A DNA stretch of 64,000 nucleotides, from positions 62,001 to 126,000 of the forward strand of contig JALHMW010000011.1 in assembly GCA_022843845.1 (NCBI GenBank), in the 5' to 3' direction. This DNA comes from Archangium sp. (GTDB taxonomy: Bacteria; Myxococcota; Myxococcia; Myxococcales; Myxococcaceae). Shown here piece by piece: positions 20,035 to 29,641 of the stretch. The notes under the pieces are model-generated. The model had not been told where the DNA came from, did not search any database, and was given only the letters and a program-made list of their open reading frames with translations. Every line of letters starts with the position of its first letter. The first letter of the stretch is position 1. The position numbers were made by a program, and so were the translations under genes.

Positions 20035-21303
20035 TCAACCGCGCTTGCCGCCCTTACGTCCGCCCTGCCCCGGCTTCACGGCCTCGACCACGTCGCCCTC
20101 TTTCAGCTCCTTCGCGAGCGTGCGGTACGGGCCTTCGACGATGCGCTCCCCTTCGGCCAGGCCCTCGATGATCTCGATGTCGGTGTCCGAGGCGATGCCG
20201 GTGCGAACCCGGCGCAGCGTCACCTTCTGATCGGGCCCCACGACGAAGACGACCTTCGCGAACCGATCGCCCGTCTTTCCTTTGGGCTGCATCGGCTTGC
20301 CCTCGACGGGCACGGTCGCGTCGGAGAGCGAGGCCTCGGGGCGAACCGTGACGGCCTGCACCGGAACGACGATCGCCGACTCGCGCTGCTCTGCGGTGAT
20401 GCGCACCTCGGCGCTCATGCCCGGCATCACGCCCGGCGGCCGCGAGGTGAGCGCGACGGTGACGGGGAAGCTGGTCGTCTCCTGCTCCGAGCCCTGGTTT
20501 CGAATGAGCGCCTTCTGCGCGATCTCGACGACGGTGCCGTCGAACGTCTGCCCTTCGAGCGCGTCGATCTTCACGTCGGAGCGCTGCTCCATGGCGAGGT
20601 GAACGACCTCGTGTTCACCCACCTCGATCTTGACCTCCATCGAGGCCAGCGCGGCGAGGGTCAGCACCACGTCTTCGTTGAAGTCGCTGCCTCGCACGCG
20701 CTCACCGATCTCACGGGTGCGCTCGATCACGGTGCCGTCGATGGGCGAGATCAACGTCGTCTTCGAGAGGTTGTTCTGCGCCTCGTCGAGCACGGCCTGC
20801 TGTTGGCCGACCCGATCGGTCAACGCCGCCACGCGCGACTTCGCAGCCGAGAGCGACGACTGCGCGGCTTCGACCTCGGCCTGTGAGGAGAGCCCCTTCG
20901 CCGCCAGGCCCTGAACGCGCTCGAACTCCCGCTGGGTGCGCTCGACCTCGACCATGCCAGTGGCCACGTCTGACTTCGCGGCGTTCTGCGCCGACTGGGC
21001 CTGACGCACGTTGGCCTCGAAGCGGCGTCGATCGATGCGCCCGAGCACCTGGCCCTTCGTCACCTGATCGCCCTCCTTCACCGTCAGCTCGATCAGATCG
21101 CCCGACAAGCTCGAGCTGATCTTCACGGTGGTGGCCGGCTGCACCTTGCCGGCGCCAGTGACGGTGCGGGTGATCGGCGCCCGCTTCGCGGCCCCAAGCT
21201 GCACCTCGATGGGCGGCGGTGGGCGTTCCTTGAGGCCCGCCACGGTGATGGCAGCGAGGCCGGCGACGATCGCCAGCGCGATGAGGGCTTTCCACCACGT
21301 CAT
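20035..21303 (-). CDS. MacA/HlyD-family periplasmic adaptor protein
   Basis: The 422-residue adaptor has one N-terminal inner-membrane helix ([19 protein letters not shown]). A barrel-sandwich lipoyl domain, a long alpha-hairpin coiled coil (about residues 95-185, rich in A, Q, E) and beta-barrel and membrane-proximal domains follow. The segment [21 protein letters not shown] and the later PIDGTVIER are typical of MacA-like fusion proteins. The C-terminus is basic and Gly-rich. It should bridge the MacB-like transporter to the TolC-like channel. It overlaps the TolC gene upstream and the ATPase gene downstream by a few bases, consistent with coupled translation. Confidence 0.93.
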   Translation of the reverse strand: MTWWKALIALAIVAGLAAITVAGLKERPPPPIEVQLGAAKRAPITRTVTGAGKVQPATTVKISSSLSGDLIELTVKEGDQVTKGQVLGRIDRRRFEANVRQAQSAQNAAKSDVATGMVEVERTQREFERVQGLAAKGLSSQAEVEAAQSSLSAAKSRVAALTDRVGQQQAVLDEAQNNLSKTTLISPIDGTVIERTREIGERVRGSDFNEDVVLTLAALASMEVKIEVGEHEVVHLAMEQRSDVKIDALEGQTFDGTVVEIAQKALIRNQGSEQETTSFPVTVALTSRPPGVMPGMSAEVRITAEQRESAIVVPVQAVTVRPEASLSDATVPVEGKPMQPKGKTGDRFAKVVFVVGPDQKVTLRRVRTGIASDTDIEIIEGLAEGERIVEGPYRTLAKELKEGDVVEAVKPGQGGRKGGKRG

Positions 21304-22628
21304 GGTGCCTCCGGAGCAGCGACAGGGCCGCCGGTGAGTCGTTCGAGAGCGGCGGAGGCGAGCTCCACATCCACCCTGGTCTGGAGCTGGGTGAGCTGCG
21401 CCTGCAGCGCCCGGCTCTGGGCATCACGGACCGACAGGCTGGTGCTGGCTCCGGCTGCGTAGCGCTGGGACTCGGCGTCGAAGCTCTCGTCAGCGAGCGC
21501 GCGGTTCTTCGCGGCGAGCTTCGCGATCTCGAGCTGCGCCGTCATCGCGCCGGCAGCCCGCACGATCTCGGTCTCGAGCTCGATGGTGGCCTGGGTCTGC
21601 TGCCGCTCGAGCTCGGTGAGCTGGGTCTGCACGCGCGCGACCTGCGTGTCGGTCGCGAAGCCGCTGAAGAGATCCCACGAGAGGTTGGCGCCGAGGGTCA
21701 GCGCGTGCTGCTTGGTCGGGTCGACGAAGAGCTCGGCCGACGGCGCGCTGCGGTTGTAGCTGGCGTTCGCGGTCAGCCGCGGCAGGTAATCGGCGCGGGC
21801 GATCTCCACGGCGAGCCTCGCGCCCTTGCCCTGGGCGTCCAGCACGCCGAACAGGGGCCTGCGCTGTCGCGCGAGCGAGAGCAGCGCCTCGGCGTCGGCC
21901 TGGGTCCCGGGTGGCGGCGCTTCGAACCCCTTCGGCGCCTGCGCCTCGATGTCACGAGGGCGTTGACCGAGCCACTGGAGCAGAGACGCCTGCGCCGCGA
22001 CGATCGCCTGGCGTTGGCGGATGACGGCGATGCGATCGTTGCCAAGGTTCACCTCGGCGTCGAGCAGATCGCGCTTCTGCGCCCTGCCCGCTTCGAACAG
22101 GCTGCGCGAGCGTTCGAGCAGGTCGGCGCTTCGGGCCACCGCGTTCTCGAGCACGGTCAACGTCAGCTGCGCGCGGAGGAGCTCATAGAACCGCCGAACT
22201 GCCTCGAGCTCGCTCGCGGCCTGCTGCTCCGTCAGCTGGCCCTTCGCGGCCTCTTCCAGCGCTCCCGTGCGGGCCAGTTGATTCCACCAACGCCCACCGT
22301 CGTAGAGCAACTGCGCGACGCTCAAGCCGAGCTGGAAGTTGCCCTGCGCGAACGACGGAATGTCGACGGGCCGCTGCACGAAGGTGATCGTGCCGTCGGG
22401 CCCGAGCTGTGGCGCCGTAGTGAAGCGACGCTGTGCGCCCGCGAGCGTCTCGGTCACCCCGAGCGAGAGATCGACCTGCGGAAACAACACCGAGCGGGCG
22501 TCGGCGCGATCGAGCCCGGCCCGGGTGACCGACAGCTCCGCGCGGATCGAGTCGAGGTTCTGCCGCGAGGCCTGGCGCACGTCGGCCAGCGTCATCGGCG
22601 TCGCCGCCAGCAGGAGCGCGATCATCAT
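21300..22628 (-). CDS. TolC-like outer-membrane efflux protein
   Basis: The 442-residue protein starts at the ATG at 22628 (MMIALLLAATPMTLADVRQA), overlapping the stop of the YIP1 gene as ATGA. Two outer-membrane-efflux repeats can be seen, each with long amphipathic helices (for example LLERSRSLFEAGRAQKRDLLDAE) and beta-strand segments (LSWDLFSGF, TANASYN). TolC-family trimers form the channel through the outer membrane and a tunnel across the periplasm. With the adaptor, ATPase and permeases downstream it completes a tripartite efflux system. A longer in-frame extension upstream overlaps the YIP1 gene and has no coding character of its own. Confidence 0.92.
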   Translation of the reverse strand: MMIALLLAATPMTLADVRQASRQNLDSIRAELSVTRAGLDRADARSVLFPQVDLSLGVTETLAGAQRRFTTAPQLGPDGTITFVQRPVDIPSFAQGNFQLGLSVAQLLYDGGRWWNQLARTGALEEAAKGQLTEQQAASELEAVRRFYELLRAQLTLTVLENAVARSADLLERSRSLFEAGRAQKRDLLDAEVNLGNDRIAVIRQRQAIVAAQASLLQWLGQRPRDIEAQAPKGFEAPPPGTQADAEALLSLARQRRPLFGVLDAQGKGARLAVEIARADYLPRLTANASYNRSAPSAELFVDPTKQHALTLGANLSWDLFSGFATDTQVARVQTQLTELERQQTQATIELETEIVRAAGAMTAQLEIAKLAAKNRALADESFDAESQRYAAGASTSLSVRDAQSRALQAQLTQLQTRVDVELASAALERLTGGPVAAPEAP

Positions 22629-23386
22629 CGGGGTGGTCCTCCCGCGCCGTCGGCCAGCCCCGGGAGCCCGATGGTGAACGCCGCGACGACGAGGAAATAG
22701 AGCACCACGCCCATCGGCACCGCGCGCAGCCTCGACAGCTTCGTGGCCGCCGCGAACCCGAGGCCCAGCAGCAGCGCAGCCCACAAGTGGAAGAAGTCGG
22801 CCAGCTCGAGGAGCGCGGTTCCTGCGGTGCGCTTCCAGCCTCCTCGCGCCTCGCCACCTGATGCCGCGCCTGGGTCGTCGGCCGAGGCGAGCTGCGCGAG
22901 CGACGAGGGCACCAGCTGCTTCACCATCGAGGGAGACAAGGACGACTGCCGCAGCGCCGAGGCGAGCGTGATGCCCTGCCCCACGGCCATCGGGAGCAAC
23001 GTGAGGCTGGCGACGGTGAAGAGCTCGGCGAACGTCGCTTTGCCTCCAAGCAGCCAGCTCATGAGCCACAGACCGGCCGCCGACAGGAGCGCGATCAGCG
23101 GCACCAGGAAGAGGCCCTTCGCGACGCCAGCGACGATCGCGATCCGCTGGGCCTGTTCGACCTGCTCCGAGATCTCCCGCTCGCTGGCTTTGGCGAGCTC
23201 TCCGGCCGCCTCGAGCTTCGGCAGCACCAGGCGCGCGCTGTCGAGCTTCACGCCGAGCGCAGCCGACGCGGCGGCCGTCAAGACGACGGCGAGCATTAGC
23301 GGCACGAGCCACGCGCGCGCCTCGACTGCCGGGCCGATGGCGCCAACGGGATCGAAGACCACGGCGAGGGCACGGGGGGCTCGCAT
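22625..23386 (-). CDS. YIP1-family integral membrane protein
   Basis: The 253-residue protein has five or so hydrophobic helices (about 26-45, 85-105, 115-135, 190-210, 222-245) and the general composition of Yip1-domain proteins, with a soluble Glu-rich loop after the first helix. GGGAAGG precedes the ATG. It is first in the efflux operon, its stop overlapping the TolC start. Bacterial YIP1 proteins are poorly characterised; here the position implies an accessory role for the MacAB-TolC-like pump, perhaps in assembly or substrate handling at the inner membrane. The family call rests on pattern only. Confidence 0.7.
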   Translation of the reverse strand: MRAPRALAVVFDPVGAIGPAVEARAWLVPLMLAVVLTAAASAALGVKLDSARLVLPKLEAAGELAKASEREISEQVEQAQRIAIVAGVAKGLFLVPLIALLSAAGLWLMSWLLGGKATFAELFTVASLTLLPMAVGQGITLASALRQSSLSPSMVKQLVPSSLAQLASADDPGAASGGEARGGWKRTAGTALLELADFFHLWAALLLGLGFAAATKLSRLRAVPMGVVLYFLVVAAFTIGLPGLADGAGGPPR

Positions 23387-23468
23387 GGCGGTGGCTTAAC
23401 CTTCCCCGCCCTGCGACCGCGCGACATTTTGTGGGGAGCCCCTCGGGTGCAGCATGCTCGCCGAGAAC

Positions 23469-23484
23469 GCCGGGCGAACCCGGC
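23469..23484 (-). terminator. UUCG-loop hairpin in the largest intergenic gap
   Basis: Six perfect pairs (GCCGGG with CCCGGC) enclose the loop UUCG on the minus strand. It lies between the end of the YcxB-like gene (23670) and the start of the YIP1-led efflux operon (23386). No U-run follows, so it is at best a weak intrinsic or Rho-assisted terminator. The remainder of 23387-23669 shows no gene or clear promoter. Confidence 0.3.
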
Positions 23485-23669
23485 CATTTCACACATTCGC
23501 CCACGCGAGCCAGAAGTGCGCCGCGGGCTCCGGCTCCGGGGCCGCTCAGCGTCGACGCCGCCCTCGAGAGGCCTCGCGCGTGGCAGCCAGCCCGCTGCGA
23601 CGGGTTCTGGAAGGTCGCGCTGCGGGCGGTGAGTCGACCGCGTGCCTCGACGGGAGTCTGTGGCTCCGC

Positions 23670-24254
23670 CTAGGGGGTCGGTCCGCTGCTGGTGGCAGCA
23701 ATGCGCAACGACTCCAGGGACGCCAGCACTTCGGCTCGATTCGCGGCCGACGCGAAGTTCTTCGGGGCCAGCAGCACCTGAAACACCATGCGCCGGGGCA
23801 CGTCGAGGCCGCGGACGACGAGGGCGTCCTCCACCTCGTGCACCGACGTCACCGCCGCCCAACCGAAGCTCGTGTCACCCGCGCTCAAGCCCCTCGCGTC
23901 GACCGTGATCGGCACCCCTGCCTGCATGGTCAGCCCAGCCCCCTGGGCGATCTGGGAGCGTCCGATCAGCGTCATGGGAACGATCAGCGCCGTCGTCAGC
24001 CAGACCAGCGGCACCAGCACCAGCAGCCCGCACAGACCGACCGCCACCGGCTCGTCGACGCGACTGGCGAGGAACGCGAGCGGCACCACCAGGACCAGCG
24101 CGATGATGAGGCGAAGTCGACGCGTGAGGCGCCGGCTGCGCTCGAGGAAACCGATGAACCGCTCCTGAAGCACCTTCGGCTCCGCCAACGCCTCGTCGCT
24201 CGACCCGGCGGGCACCGTCTGGCTGTGCACCTGCCCGATGAAGGGGCCCATCAT
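23670..24254 (-). CDS. YcxB-like membrane protein
   Basis: The 194-residue protein starts best at the ATG at 24254, which overlaps the stop of the acyltransferase gene (ATGA); earlier starts would overlap that gene by up to 64 bases. Two hydrophobic helices (about 48-85) follow a soluble N-terminus. The C-terminal domain FGWAAVTSVHEVEDALVV followed by FQVLLAPKNF resembles the YcxB-like C-terminal domain, a small beta-rich module of unknown role found in membrane proteins. It is last in the kinase-acyltransferase run. Confidence 0.65.
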   Translation of the reverse strand: MMGPFIGQVHSQTVPAGSSDEALAEPKVLQERFIGFLERSRRLTRRLRLIIALVLVVPLAFLASRVDEPVAVGLCGLLVLVPLVWLTTALIVPMTLIGRSQIAQGAGLTMQAGVPITVDARGLSAGDTSFGWAAVTSVHEVEDALVVRGLDVPRRMVFQVLLAPKNFASAANRAEVLASLESLRIAATSSGPTP

Positions 24255-25177
24255 GATCGCGGCTCCGATGATGCCGGCGGAGCGACCTTCCATCGGCGGT
24301 GCAGCCACAACCACTGATCCGGGTACTGGCGAATGAGCCCCTCGATGATCGCCGTCAGCTGCGCCGTGTGCCTGGTCAACTCGCGCTCCTGGTCACCCAG
24401 CTCGGGGAACGGCACCGGGCCCTCGACGAGCATCTTCAGGCGCTCCCGATCGCGAACCGCCGCCACCACGTACACCGGCGCCTTCGTCACCCGCGCCGCC
24501 ATCGAGATCGCCGGCGTCGTGCTCGCCAGTCGCCCGAAGAAGGGCACGAAGACGCCGCTCTTCGCGGGCAGCACCTGGTCGATCAACTGCACGACGGCCC
24601 GGCCCCGCCCGAGCGCCGACACCATGCGCCGCAGCGCGCCACGCTGGAGGATCAGCTCGACGCCCGCCGCCTTCCGGTTCTTGACGACCCACTCGTTGAA
24701 GGCGCCCGCGAGCGGCCGCACCACGGCGCTGAGCTGACAGCCGCGACGGGCCATCACCTCGGCGAAGAGCTCCCAGCTCCCCAGGTGTGCCGACGCGATC
24801 AACACGGGCTGACGGCCATCGACGAGCACGTCCAGGCCCTTCCAGTCGGCGATCTCGACGGCCTGCGTGAGCTCGGCGTCGGGGATGAGATCGGACGTGA
24901 CGGCCTCGACGGCGGCGAGCGCGAGGCTCTCGTAGACGCCGCGAGCGATGGCGCGGCGCTCGTCGGCAGGCTTCTCGGGAAACGCATGCGCGAGGTTGTC
25001 GAGCGCGACGCCGCGTCGAATGCCGAGGTGCCAGGCGACCGCGCCGACGAAAGACGCCAGCCCACGCCGTGTCGCGGGAGCGAGCCAGCGAAGCCACGAC
25101 ATGGCGGCGCCGACGAACCACCGGCCGACGGGACCTCCTGGGGTGATGTCGGGCTTGCGAGCGACCTTCGACGTCAC
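24251..25177 (-). CDS. LpxL/HtrB-like lipid A (lauroyl) acyltransferase
   Basis: The 308-residue protein starts at a GTG that overlaps the kinase stop (GTGA). It has the LABLAT layout: an N-terminal hydrophobic anchor (WLRWLAPATRRGLASFVGAV), the catalytic H-x4-E motif in SAHLGSWELF, and the later segments RPLAGAFNEWVVKNRKAAG and FVPFFGRLASTTPAISMAA. It ends with WLWLHRRWK, typical of the family. It should transfer acyl chains to lipid A or a related lipid at the inner membrane. Coupling to a Ser/Thr kinase gene is unusual and hints at regulation of envelope lipid composition, but that is inference. Confidence 0.9.
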   Translation of the reverse strand: MTSKVARKPDITPGGPVGRWFVGAAMSWLRWLAPATRRGLASFVGAVAWHLGIRRGVALDNLAHAFPEKPADERRAIARGVYESLALAAVEAVTSDLIPDAELTQAVEIADWKGLDVLVDGRQPVLIASAHLGSWELFAEVMARRGCQLSAVVRPLAGAFNEWVVKNRKAAGVELILQRGALRRMVSALGRGRAVVQLIDQVLPAKSGVFVPFFGRLASTTPAISMAARVTKAPVYVVAAVRDRERLKMLVEGPVPFPELGDQERELTRHTAQLTAIIEGLIRQYPDQWLWLHRRWKVAPPASSEPRS

Positions 25178-26937
25178 TCGACGTTGTCCGGAATCGCGGC
25201 CGCCTGACACGCGCCGATGCCACGCTTCACCGCGTCGATGTTGCCGTTCAATCTCGACGCCTCTCCGTACGCCTTGAGGGCCCCAGCGCACTGGCCACGG
25301 CCTCGGAGCGCGTCACCCTGCGAGATCGCGTCCTGGACCTTCTTGATGTCTGCGAGGAGCGCGACGGCCTTGGCGCTCGCCTCGGTGTCCGCCGCGACGT
25401 TCTCGAGATCGATTCGGGCGCTGTTGAGATCGCCCTTCTCCCAGTTCGTCTGCGCCGACTTGAGCTTCTCGTACGCCGCCTGCTCGTGAATCTGCTTGGC
25501 CGCTGCGGCCGCGATGAGCGTGGCCGTGTCGTCGACCTTCGGAGGATTGTCGCCCACCGGCCGCGCCTCGACGAGCTTCGGCGGCACCTCAGGCGACGTG
25601 GTGTTGGGCTGGGCCGTCGTCTTGCCTCCACCGAAGAGCACGGCCGCGCCGCCACCGATCAGCGCGACCAGCACGACGATCACGCCGATCAGCGGCCCCT
25701 TCGACTTCTGGAGCTGCGGAGGCATCGAGTCGTCGCGCGGCGCCGATTGCGTCGGGCTGATCGAGCCCACCCCGGGGAGCTGCGTGAGCGCCGCGGCAGC
25801 CTGCGTCGCCGGAGAACCGATCGGCTTCGGCGCCGGCGTATGCATCAGCGTCGACTCGATGGCGTCGTTCCCCGCGTGCGTTCCAGGCAAGGCGACGCCC
25901 GTGCTCTTCCCCGGCGCCGGCGTGGCTCTCGAGACCGACGCGCGACTCGCCTCGGTGGCCATGCGCTGCAGCGGCGGCAGCGACATGTGGAGCTGCGTCG
26001 GAATCGACTGCGACAGCGCGCTCGCGAACGCGATCATGTCGGGGTAGCGATCTTCACGCTTCTTGGCGCAGGCCTTGTCGAGCACGGCCTGGAGCGGCGG
26101 CAGGTCGAGCTCGGGGAAGTACGAGCCCAGGCGCGGCAGCGGCTCCATCACCTGCTTGCGCATGATCTCGGCGATGGTGGCGCCGTCGAACGGCTGGTGC
26201 CCGGTGAGCGCCTCGAAGCAGACGACGCCCAACGAGTACACGTCGGCGCGAATGTCGACCTCGCGGCCCTCGACCTGCTCCGGAGACATGTACCGCGGCG
26301 TGCCGGCGATCGCGCCTGCGACGGTCAGCTTGGTGCTCGCGTCCATCAGGCGCGCGATGCCGAAGTCGAGCACCTTGGCGTGCATGCCGCGCAGGCCTTT
26401 GCGGATCATGATGTTCTCGGGCTTCAGATCGCGATGCACGATCTGCTTCTCGTGCGCGTCGGCGAGCACGTCGGCGACCTGCGACGTCACCTCGATGGCC
26501 TCGACGATCGACAGCCGGCCCCGCTCGGCGATCGTCTTCTTCAGATCGACGCCCTCGCAGTACTCCATGGCGATGAAGAGGTTGCCTTCGTCGTCCTGAC
26601 CGAACTCGTGGAAGGTGACGGCGTTCGGGTGCACCACCTTCGCGTACGTCTTCGCCTCGTTGAGGAAACGCCGCGCGATCTCCACGTCGGTCGAGAACTC
26701 GCTCTTGAGGAACTTGATGGCGACCCGGTGGCCGATGCCGACCTGCTCGGCGAGGTACACGGCGCCCATGCCGCCTTGACCGATCTTCTTGATGATCTTG
26801 AACCGCCCGGCGATCACCTTGTCGACGAGGCGATCGCTGCGGTTGAGGCGAATGGTCTCGCTGCGGCCGCACGAGGGGCACTTCGGATCTTGAGCCTCAT
26901 ACTCGGACCCGCACGCCTGACAGATGAAGAACGCCAC
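25174..26937 (-). CDS. Transmembrane Ser/Thr protein kinase with zinc ribbon and TPR-like sensor
   Basis: The 587-residue protein opens with a zinc ribbon (C6, C9, C20, C23), followed by a complete Hanks-type kinase domain (about 46-310). The motifs include Gly loop IGQGGMGAVYLAE, VAIKFLK, HRDLKPEN, DFGIAR and GTPRYMSPEQ, so it should be active. A Ser/Pro-rich linker leads to one membrane helix (LIGVIVVLVALIGGGAAVLF) and a helical TPR-like periplasmic domain with repeats resembling WEKGDLNSARIDLENVA. This is the typical myxobacterial receptor kinase. The acyltransferase gene overlaps its stop. Substrates are unknown. Confidence 0.95.
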   Translation of the reverse strand: MAFFICQACGSEYEAQDPKCPSCGRSETIRLNRSDRLVDKVIAGRFKIIKKIGQGGMGAVYLAEQVGIGHRVAIKFLKSEFSTDVEIARRFLNEAKTYAKVVHPNAVTFHEFGQDDEGNLFIAMEYCEGVDLKKTIAERGRLSIVEAIEVTSQVADVLADAHEKQIVHRDLKPENIMIRKGLRGMHAKVLDFGIARLMDASTKLTVAGAIAGTPRYMSPEQVEGREVDIRADVYSLGVVCFEALTGHQPFDGATIAEIMRKQVMEPLPRLGSYFPELDLPPLQAVLDKACAKKREDRYPDMIAFASALSQSIPTQLHMSLPPLQRMATEASRASVSRATPAPGKSTGVALPGTHAGNDAIESTLMHTPAPKPIGSPATQAAAALTQLPGVGSISPTQSAPRDDSMPPQLQKSKGPLIGVIVVLVALIGGGAAVLFGGGKTTAQPNTTSPEVPPKLVEARPVGDNPPKVDDTATLIAAAAAKQIHEQAAYEKLKSAQTNWEKGDLNSARIDLENVAADTEASAKAVALLADIKKVQDAISQGDALRGRGQCAGALKAYGEASRLNGNIDAVKRGIGACQAAAIPDNVE

Positions 26938-26976
26938 CGGGGCTCCTGTGAAGACTGAAGATCCCGCGGGTCGCGG

Positions 26977-27951
26977 TCACTTTTCGGGGGGAAAGCGGGT
27001 GCTGAACAACAACCGCTCGAGTTCTGAAGCCCCGACCTCTGGAGAATTGCCGAGAGCGAGTGAGGTGCGCAACACGGCCGTCCGCGGGTCGTCCTTGAGA
27101 TCGGCCTCGAGGGCCTTGAGCGCGGCCAGCTTGTCGCCCGCGTGGTACAGGGACAGCCCGCGGTAGAAGCCGTATTCCTTGTTGGCCGGGTCGGCCTTCG
27201 CCGCCTCTCCGAAGTGCTGGGTCGCGCGCTTGAAGTCACGCTCCCCGAACTCCGCGAGCCCGTCGAGGAAGGCCGTCACGCCAGCCGAGTTCCCCGCCGT
27301 CACGCCCGAGTCGACTGCGATCTGAAAGAGCGGCCTGGCGCTGCGCAGCGTCTCGGCGGGGAGCTTCTCGTTCGCCAGCGCCCGCTTGTGAATGCCCTCG
27401 GCCTCGAGGACTGCGGCGCTCCCGAGCTTCTGCGCCATGTCGGCGAGATCGGGCCCCAGGAAGCCGTCCTTGACGAGCGTCCGCAGCTCCTCGGCGGCGC
27501 CAGTCGGACCCATCACGACGCCCTTGTCGAGCTGCGCGAAGAAGGCCGCGCGCGTCTCGACGTACTTCTGGGCCAGATCCGGCGGCTGCTTCTTCGCGTT
27601 CTTCAGCTGCCGCTCACACTGATCGCTCTCGGCCGCGGCCTTCTTGCGGTCGGGGTTCTCGGGGCTGACCTTCAGATAGACCCGGTACGCGTAGCAGCCG
27701 CGCTGCAGCTGCTTGGCCTGCACGAGCGCGCGGCCGAGCTGCAGGTACGTGTTCAGGGTCGACGGCGCCGCGCGGGTCGCCTTGAGGTACTGGTCCGCGG
27801 CCTTGGCGTACTGCTTCTTGTTGTAGAGGCGGCTGCCTTCGGAGATCAGCGTATCGGCGTTGCCGACGCCCGTACCCACCAGCGCCTCGGCCAGCGAGAC
27901 CGACGCCCACAGGGACACCACCACCATCATCGTCGCGCGCTCAGAAGCCAT
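26977..27951 (-). CDS. Exported TPR-repeat protein
   Basis: The 324-residue protein has an N-terminal signal sequence (MMVVVSLWASVSLAEA) and TPR units at about residues 34-110 (SRLYNKKQYAKAADQYLKAT) and 220-300 (YGFYRGLSLYHAGDKLAALKAL). The middle is helical and rich in alanine. It is probably periplasmic and scaffold-like. Its start overlaps the end of the PEGA-barrel gene by 11 bases, and the kinase gene starts 39 bases later. The three genes could form one envelope-sensing unit, since TPR and PEGA proteins often bind peptidoglycan or protein partners. Confidence 0.8.
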   Translation of the reverse strand: MASERATMMVVVSLWASVSLAEALVGTGVGNADTLISEGSRLYNKKQYAKAADQYLKATRAAPSTLNTYLQLGRALVQAKQLQRGCYAYRVYLKVSPENPDRKKAAAESDQCERQLKNAKKQPPDLAQKYVETRAAFFAQLDKGVVMGPTGAAEELRTLVKDGFLGPDLADMAQKLGSAAVLEAEGIHKRALANEKLPAETLRSARPLFQIAVDSGVTAGNSAGVTAFLDGLAEFGERDFKRATQHFGEAAKADPANKEYGFYRGLSLYHAGDKLAALKALEADLKDDPRTAVLRTSLALGNSPEVGASELERLLFSTRFPPEK

Positions 27952-29641
27952 AACCCAACCCCACGTTGAAGCCCCACTGATGCGAGTTGTTGAACGCCGG
28001 CTCGGGCCCGGTCGTCATCGGAGGCATCATGCCGTCGTTCGGCGCCTCCAGCCGCGAGGACTCGCCCAGGATGTAGTAGGTGAAGTGGCCGCTCCCGAAG
28101 AAGTACAGGCCCTCGACGATGAAGAAGCGCACGTTGAGCCGCGCTGCCGCGAGCAGGTCGAGGATCATGAAGCCGTCTTTGTAGAACGTCGTCGCGGCGG
28201 GCTCGATGATCTGGCCGGTGCGGAACTCCGCGCCGACCTGCAGCTGGAACATGAAGCGCCACGCCGCGAGCCTCAGCTGCGGCTGCAGCGCGCGAATGGT
28301 CACCATGTGAATGCGCGTGTTGCTGATCGACGAGGGGCCGGTGATGCCCATGTCGACCTCTCGCTGCGCGCCCGGCGCGTAGCCGACGCCGAGGTTGAAC
28401 CGCTCGACGTTGGTCAGGTAGCTGATGCCCACCACCGCGACGCCGAAGTACTTGCCGCCCGTCCCGTACTCCAGGGAGCCGCCCATCAAGAGGCGCGAGG
28501 GGCTGTCGATGCTGGTGGTGCGCCCCGTGCCCGAGTTGCCCCAGCGGCGCCCGACGAGCGAGTTGCCCAGCAGTGAGCCGTATTCGTAGCTGAGCTGAAA
28601 GTACGAGCGCTTCTCGTACGTCAGCTCGGTCTCGCTCGCAGGGGCTGGCGGCGGCGGGAGCGGCGTCGTCACCTTCACGGCCTGATCAGGCTGCTGGTTC
28701 TTCACCACCACCGTCATGGTGTCAGGAGGCCTGGTGGGGCCGATCACCACCGCGCCGGGCAGCGGCTCGAGCGTCTTGTCGAGCACGTACTGCTCGTCGG
28801 GCTTCACGCTGATCGTCTGCTCGAACGCCTTGTGGTTCTCGGCCGTGAGCCGAATCACGTGCTGGCCCGGAAGAATGCCGCGATCGATGCGATCCTTCGC
28901 GACTGGTTGGCCGTCGATGGAGATCGACGTGCCCGCAGGCGCCGCCGTGACGATCAACCGCGCCGCGACCTTGTCGAGGGACTTCTCGAGCGACGCGCTC
29001 CCCTTGATGGGGATGACGAGCGTCTCTTCGATCGGCTGGTGGAGCTTCAGATCGATCTTGATGACGCGCTCGCCTGGCAGCACCTGCGTCGTCAGCGGTG
29101 TCACGCCCATCTTGGTGTCATCGATGTAGACGGTGGCGCCCGGAGGGGTCGACTTCACCTCGAGCGTCGAGGCTACCGGCACCACCTTCGCGACCGCGCC
29201 CAGCAGCGCCTTCTCGAGCACCGGGGCCGCCGAGGTCGCGGGCATCACCTTGTTCAACGCGGGCTCGTACGAGACGACGCGGAACTTGAAGCCGGCTTCG
29301 TCCTGGCCGCCCTGCACCATCACGATGCGCCCGAAGCCGAGGGTCGCGACGAAGGGATCAATCGGGTCGGCGCAGCGCTCACCGGCACCGAGACACGGCA
29401 GCTCGTCGACCTTCCGGCCCTTGAGCGCCGCAGCCAGCTCGGTGCGCCCGATGATGTGATCCTGGCGCTCGGTCGCGGCGATCAGCTTGTCGAGCGCCTT
29501 CTCGGTGCGTTCGACCAGCGCCTCCTGTCCCGGGTACAGCGGGCGCACCAACCACAGGGTGGTTTCGGCGAAGGCCGACGTCGCCAGGAACACGAGGATC
29601 GCCGCCAGCATCCCCCCGGAAAGCTTCACGAAACGCATCAT
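27941..29641 (-). CDS. PEGA-domain protein with outer-membrane beta-barrel end
   Basis: The 566-residue protein has a signal peptide (AAILVFLATSAFAE). An N-terminal domain of about 130 residues follows, then two or three PEGA repeats at about 155-310, with characteristic stretches such as TPPGATVYIDDTKMGVTPL and APAGTSISIDG. After a Pro-rich hinge (PLPPPPAP) a barrel-like region runs to the C-terminus, ending FNVGLGYGF with the expected aromatic residue. PEGA modules usually decorate surface-layer or envelope proteins. The start overlaps the glycosylase stop. A role as an outer-membrane anchor or receptor is likely, but its ligand is unknown. Confidence 0.82.
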   Translation of the reverse strand: MMRFVKLSGGMLAAILVFLATSAFAETTLWLVRPLYPGQEALVERTEKALDKLIAATERQDHIIGRTELAAALKGRKVDELPCLGAGERCADPIDPFVATLGFGRIVMVQGGQDEAGFKFRVVSYEPALNKVMPATSAAPVLEKALLGAVAKVVPVASTLEVKSTPPGATVYIDDTKMGVTPLTTQVLPGERVIKIDLKLHQPIEETLVIPIKGSASLEKSLDKVAARLIVTAAPAGTSISIDGQPVAKDRIDRGILPGQHVIRLTAENHKAFEQTISVKPDEQYVLDKTLEPLPGAVVIGPTRPPDTMTVVVKNQQPDQAVKVTTPLPPPPAPASETELTYEKRSYFQLSYEYGSLLGNSLVGRRWGNSGTGRTTSIDSPSRLLMGGSLEYGTGGKYFGVAVVGISYLTNVERFNLGVGYAPGAQREVDMGITGPSSISNTRIHMVTIRALQPQLRLAAWRFMFQLQVGAEFRTGQIIEPAATTFYKDGFMILDLLAAARLNVRFFIVEGLYFFGSGHFTYYILGESSRLEAPNDGMMPPMTTGPEPAFNNSHQWGFNVGLGYGF